A DNA stretch of 6,241 bases from Parvularcula sp. (GTDB lineage: Bacteria > Pseudomonadota > Alphaproteobacteria > Caulobacterales > Parvularculaceae): assembly GCA_003506635.1 (NCBI GenBank), contig DNZB01000255.1:673-6913 (forward strand). Reading direction: 5' to 3'. Shown here one piece after another: positions 3,916 through 6,241 of this stretch. The notes under the pieces were generated by a model, which saw only the letters and a program-made list of their open reading frames with translations, ran no database searches and had not been told where the DNA came from. How positions within the stretch are numbered: the stretch's first letter is position 1; each line of letters starts with the position of its first letter. The translations under genes were made by a program, and so were the position numbers.

Positions 3916-6241
3916 AGTTCGTCAATCTCCGCCTTGTCGGCTTCAAGTCCTTTGTCGAGCCGACCGACCTCGAAATCCGCGACGGATTGACCGGCGTCGT
4001 CGGGCCGAACGGCTGCGGAAAGTCGAACCTTCTTGAAGCATTGCGCTGGGTGATGGGCGCGACCTCGGCCAAGGCGCTGCGCGGCGACGGCATGGGCGAC
4101 GTCATCTTCGCCGGCACGTCGATGCGGCCGTCGCGGAACTGGGCGGAGGTCATCTTGACCCTCGACAATTCCGACCGAACCGCGCCCGCCGAATACAACA
4201 ATGACGAGACGATCGAGGTTTCGCGCCGAATCCTCAACAAGGACGACGGCACGCAGTCGATTTACCGCATCAACTCCAAGGAAGTGCGCGCGAAAGACGT
4301 GCAGCTTCTTTTCGCCGACGCCTCGACCGGTGCGAATTCGCCCTCGCTCGTCCGGCAAGGGCAGATCTCGGAACTGATCAGCGCCAAACCGCAGAACCGC
4401 CGGCGCCTCCTTGAAGAAGCGGCGGGCATCACCGGCCTGCACTCGCGCCGGCACGAGGCTGAATTGCGCCTGCGCGCCGCGGAACAAAATCTTGAGCGCC
4501 TCGATCAGGTGATCGGCGAACTCGAAACGCAAAAAGGCGCGCTCGCCCGCCAGGCGCGGCAGGCGACGCGCTATCGCAACCTCTCCGGCGACATCCGCCG
4601 CGCCGAGGCCGCGAGCGCGTTCTTGCGCTGGAAGGAAGCCGTCGAAGCGCGAGACGCCGCCGGCGAGCACCTGAAGGAAGTCGCCGCGCTGATCGAGGAA
4701 ACCGCGCGGGCGAGCGCCAACGCCTCAACCGCGCAAGCCGAGGCGCACGCCGCGCTCGATCCCTTGCGCCTTGACGAGGCCGCCGCGGCCGCCGCGCTGC
4801 ACCGCCTCAATGTCGCGCGCGAAAATCTCGACGACGAGGCGGCGCGGGCGGAGACGGAAATCCGCCGCCTGACGCAGGAATCAGAGCGCCTCGGCCACGA
4901 CCTTGAGCGCGAAAGATCATTGCAGCGCGACGCTGAGGACGCGGTCGATACGCTATCACGCGAGGCGGCCGGCCTTTCAGAGCGTGAAGCGGCCGAGCGA
5001 GAGCGCATTGATGCGGCCAGGACGCGCTTTGACGCCGCGTCGGAAACCGTGCGCGCGACGGAGGCCGCCTTCGACGAGCGCAGCAAGGAATCAGCGGAGG
5101 TGGACGCCCGCCGCCGCGCCATCGCCGCGGCGATCGACATGGCGGAGCGGCGTCTCGCCAGGGCGGCCGGACAGATCGCTCAGCTGTCGGATGAAAAGGC
5201 GCGCATTGCGCCGACGCCCGAACAGGCCGCCGCGCTGGAAACGGCGACGCAGCGCTTCAGCGCCGCCGAAGACGCCGCGCGCGCCGCCGAGGCGGCCCAT
5301 CACCGCGCCGAGGAAGAACGCGCCAGCGCCGAAGCGAACGAACAGGCGCTGAAAGCGCCGCGCCAGAAAGCCGAACAGTCGCTGTCGGAGCTGCGCGCCG
5401 AGCGCGATGCGCTAAAGCGCGTGTTGTCGTCGCAAGCCGATGGCGACTGGGCGCCGCTGATCCAGTCGGTCAGCGTCGAGCCGGGATTTGAAAACGCGCT
5501 CGCGGCCGCGCTTGGCGACGATCTCTTCGCGGCGCTTGACGGCGCGGCGCCCGCCTATTGGGGCGGCCGCGCCGACGGCGCCGGTGCGCCGGCGCTGCCC
5601 GCCGGGGTCGAGCCCTTGTCGCATTTCGTGTCGGCGCCCGATGCCCTCGCCTTGCGGCTGTCGATGATCGGCGTCGTCGACGCCGGCGACGGCGCGCGCC
5701 TCGCCTTGTCATTGGCGCCCGGGCAAAGGCTTGTCACGCGCGCGGGCGATCTTTGGCGCTGGGACGGCTTCGTGTCGCGCGCCGAAGCCAAGACCACGGC
5801 GGCGATCCGGCTTGAACAGCAGAACCGGCTCACGAAACTTGAAAAGGACCTGTCGGTCGCTGAAGAGCGCGCCCTCCAGGCGATTGAGGCCCATCGCGCC
5901 GCGCAAGAGTGCCTGACGCGCGCGCAAGGCGTCGAGCGCGACGCGCGCGGCCTGTTCACTGAAGCGCGCCGCGCATTCGACGCCGCGCGCGCGCGCCTGT
6001 CCGATTTGCAGCGTGAAAACGAGCGCGCGACGACGCGCCTCGCCTCGATCGCGGATGCGCTGGCGCTCGCGCAAACCGAAAAGGCTGATTACCAGTCCGA
6101 GCTTTCAGCGGCGCAGAGCGAACGCGCCGCGCTTCCTGATCCCAATGTCATCGCCGAAGCGCTCGCCTTTGCGCGTGACGCCGCCTCGCGCGCGCGCTCG
6201 GAGGCGACCGAAGCGCGCGCCGCGCATAACGACCTGACGCG
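3912..6241 (+). CDS. smc: chromosome segregation protein SMC, N-terminal two thirds (incomplete)
   Basis: SMC is the ATPase of the bacterial condensin complex (with ScpA and ScpB) that organises and helps segregate chromosomes. The frame runs from GTG 3912 to the window end without a stop: 776 codons of a protein that usually has about 1150. The start is supported by AGGA (3900-3903) eight bases upstream and by the family N-terminus KFVNLRLVGFKSFVEPT. Visible parts are the Walker A GPNGCGKSN (31-39), the R-loop region KALRGDGMGDVIFAGT (54-69), and the Q-loop region LVRQGQISELISAKPQNRR (146-164). A Glu/Arg/Ala-rich coiled coil follows (about 175-505). The hinge is about 510-625, from GDWAPLIQSVSVEPGFENAL to GDLWRWDGFV, shorter than I expect for Bacillus-type SMC. 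The returning coil fills the rest. The C-terminal signature motif and Walker B are outside the window. The GTG start overlaps a 19-codon leader ORF. Confidence 0.96.
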   Translation, partial: MKFVNLRLVGFKSFVEPTDLEIRDGLTGVVGPNGCGKSNLLEALRWVMGATSAKALRGDGMGDVIFAGTSMRPSRNWAEVILTLDNSDRTAPAEYNNDETIEVSRRILNKDDGTQSIYRINSKEVRAKDVQLLFADASTGANSPSLVRQGQISELISAKPQNRRRLLEEAAGITGLHSRRHEAELRLRAAEQNLERLDQVIGELETQKGALARQARQATRYRNLSGDIRRAEAASAFLRWKEAVEARDAAGEHLKEVAALIEETARASANASTAQAEAHAALDPLRLDEAAAAAALHRLNVARENLDDEAARAETEIRRLTQESERLGHDLERERSLQRDAEDAVDTLSREAAGLSEREAAERERIDAARTRFDAASETVRATEAAFDERSKESAEVDARRRAIAAAIDMAERRLARAAGQIAQLSDEKARIAPTPEQAAALETATQRFSAAEDAARAAEAAHHRAEEERASAEANEQALKAPRQKAEQSLSELRAERDALKRVLSSQADGDWAPLIQSVSVEPGFENALAAALGDDLFAALDGAAPAYWGGRADGAGAPALPAGVEPLSHFVSAPDALALRLSMIGVVDAGDGARLALSLAPGQRLVTRAGDLWRWDGFVSRAEAKTTAAIRLEQQNRLTKLEKDLSVAEERALQAIEAHRAAQECLTRAQGVERDARGLFTEARRAFDAARARLSDLQRENERATTRLASIADALALAQTEKADYQSELSAAQSERAALPDPNVIAEALAFARDAASRARSEATEARAAHNDLT

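Noticed and set aside
3549..4670. Long minus-strand ORF opposite the DsbA-family gene and smc (373 codons)
   Set aside because: It is antisense to two well-supported genes, has an Arg/Gly/Ala-rich composition typical of shadow frames in GC-rich DNA, and has no domain.

Overview
The window reads as chromosomal DNA of a GC-rich alphaproteobacterium, possibly of the Hyphomicrobiales, although the order is a guess. The evidence is the gene order mutY / DUF721 / DsbA-family / smc, which I recognise as typical of this class, the alphaproteobacterial look of the SMC Walker A motif and hinge, and the pairing of GANTC sites upstream of smc. There is no phage, plasmid, IS, CRISPR, tRNA or rRNA signal.

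Layout: (1) 1-249, the 3' end of nadC (NAD biosynthesis) on the + strand. (2) 269-1021, minus strand, a secreted protein of unknown role built from two similar alpha/beta-barrel-like halves. (3) 1022-1295, an intergenic stretch with no convincing gene. (4) 1299-2552, minus strand, mutY (adenine DNA glycosylase). (5) 2582-3001, + strand, a DUF721 (DciA-like) protein divergent from mutY, with only 29 bp between the two starts. (6) 3126-3797, + strand, a DsbA-family thiol oxidoreductase with a lipoprotein signal. (7) 3912-6241, + strand, the first two thirds of smc, running off the end of the window. The 114-bp gap before smc contains a perfect DnaA box, two GANTC sites and a 19-codon leader ORF that overlaps the smc start.

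The least ordinary feature is inside mutY. Two palindromic, REP-like elements sharing the 9-mer TCATCCCGG (or its complement) lie within the reading frame. Element A (1610-1730) is read through in frame and adds about 40 Gly/Pro/Arg-rich residues to a linker of the C-terminal NUDIX-like domain. Element B (1296-1401) encodes the last 33 or so residues and supplies the stop codon. This resembles the protein-coding palindromic elements known from Rickettsia, here in a DNA repair gene. The same 9-mer occurs again exactly at the DUF721 start codon.

Functionally the right-hand side is a genome-maintenance neighbourhood: base-excision repair (MutY), a probable replicative-helicase loader family (DUF721/DciA) and chromosome organisation (SMC). 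The DnaA box and GANTC sites before smc suggest a link to the replication cycle, but this is inference from short motifs.
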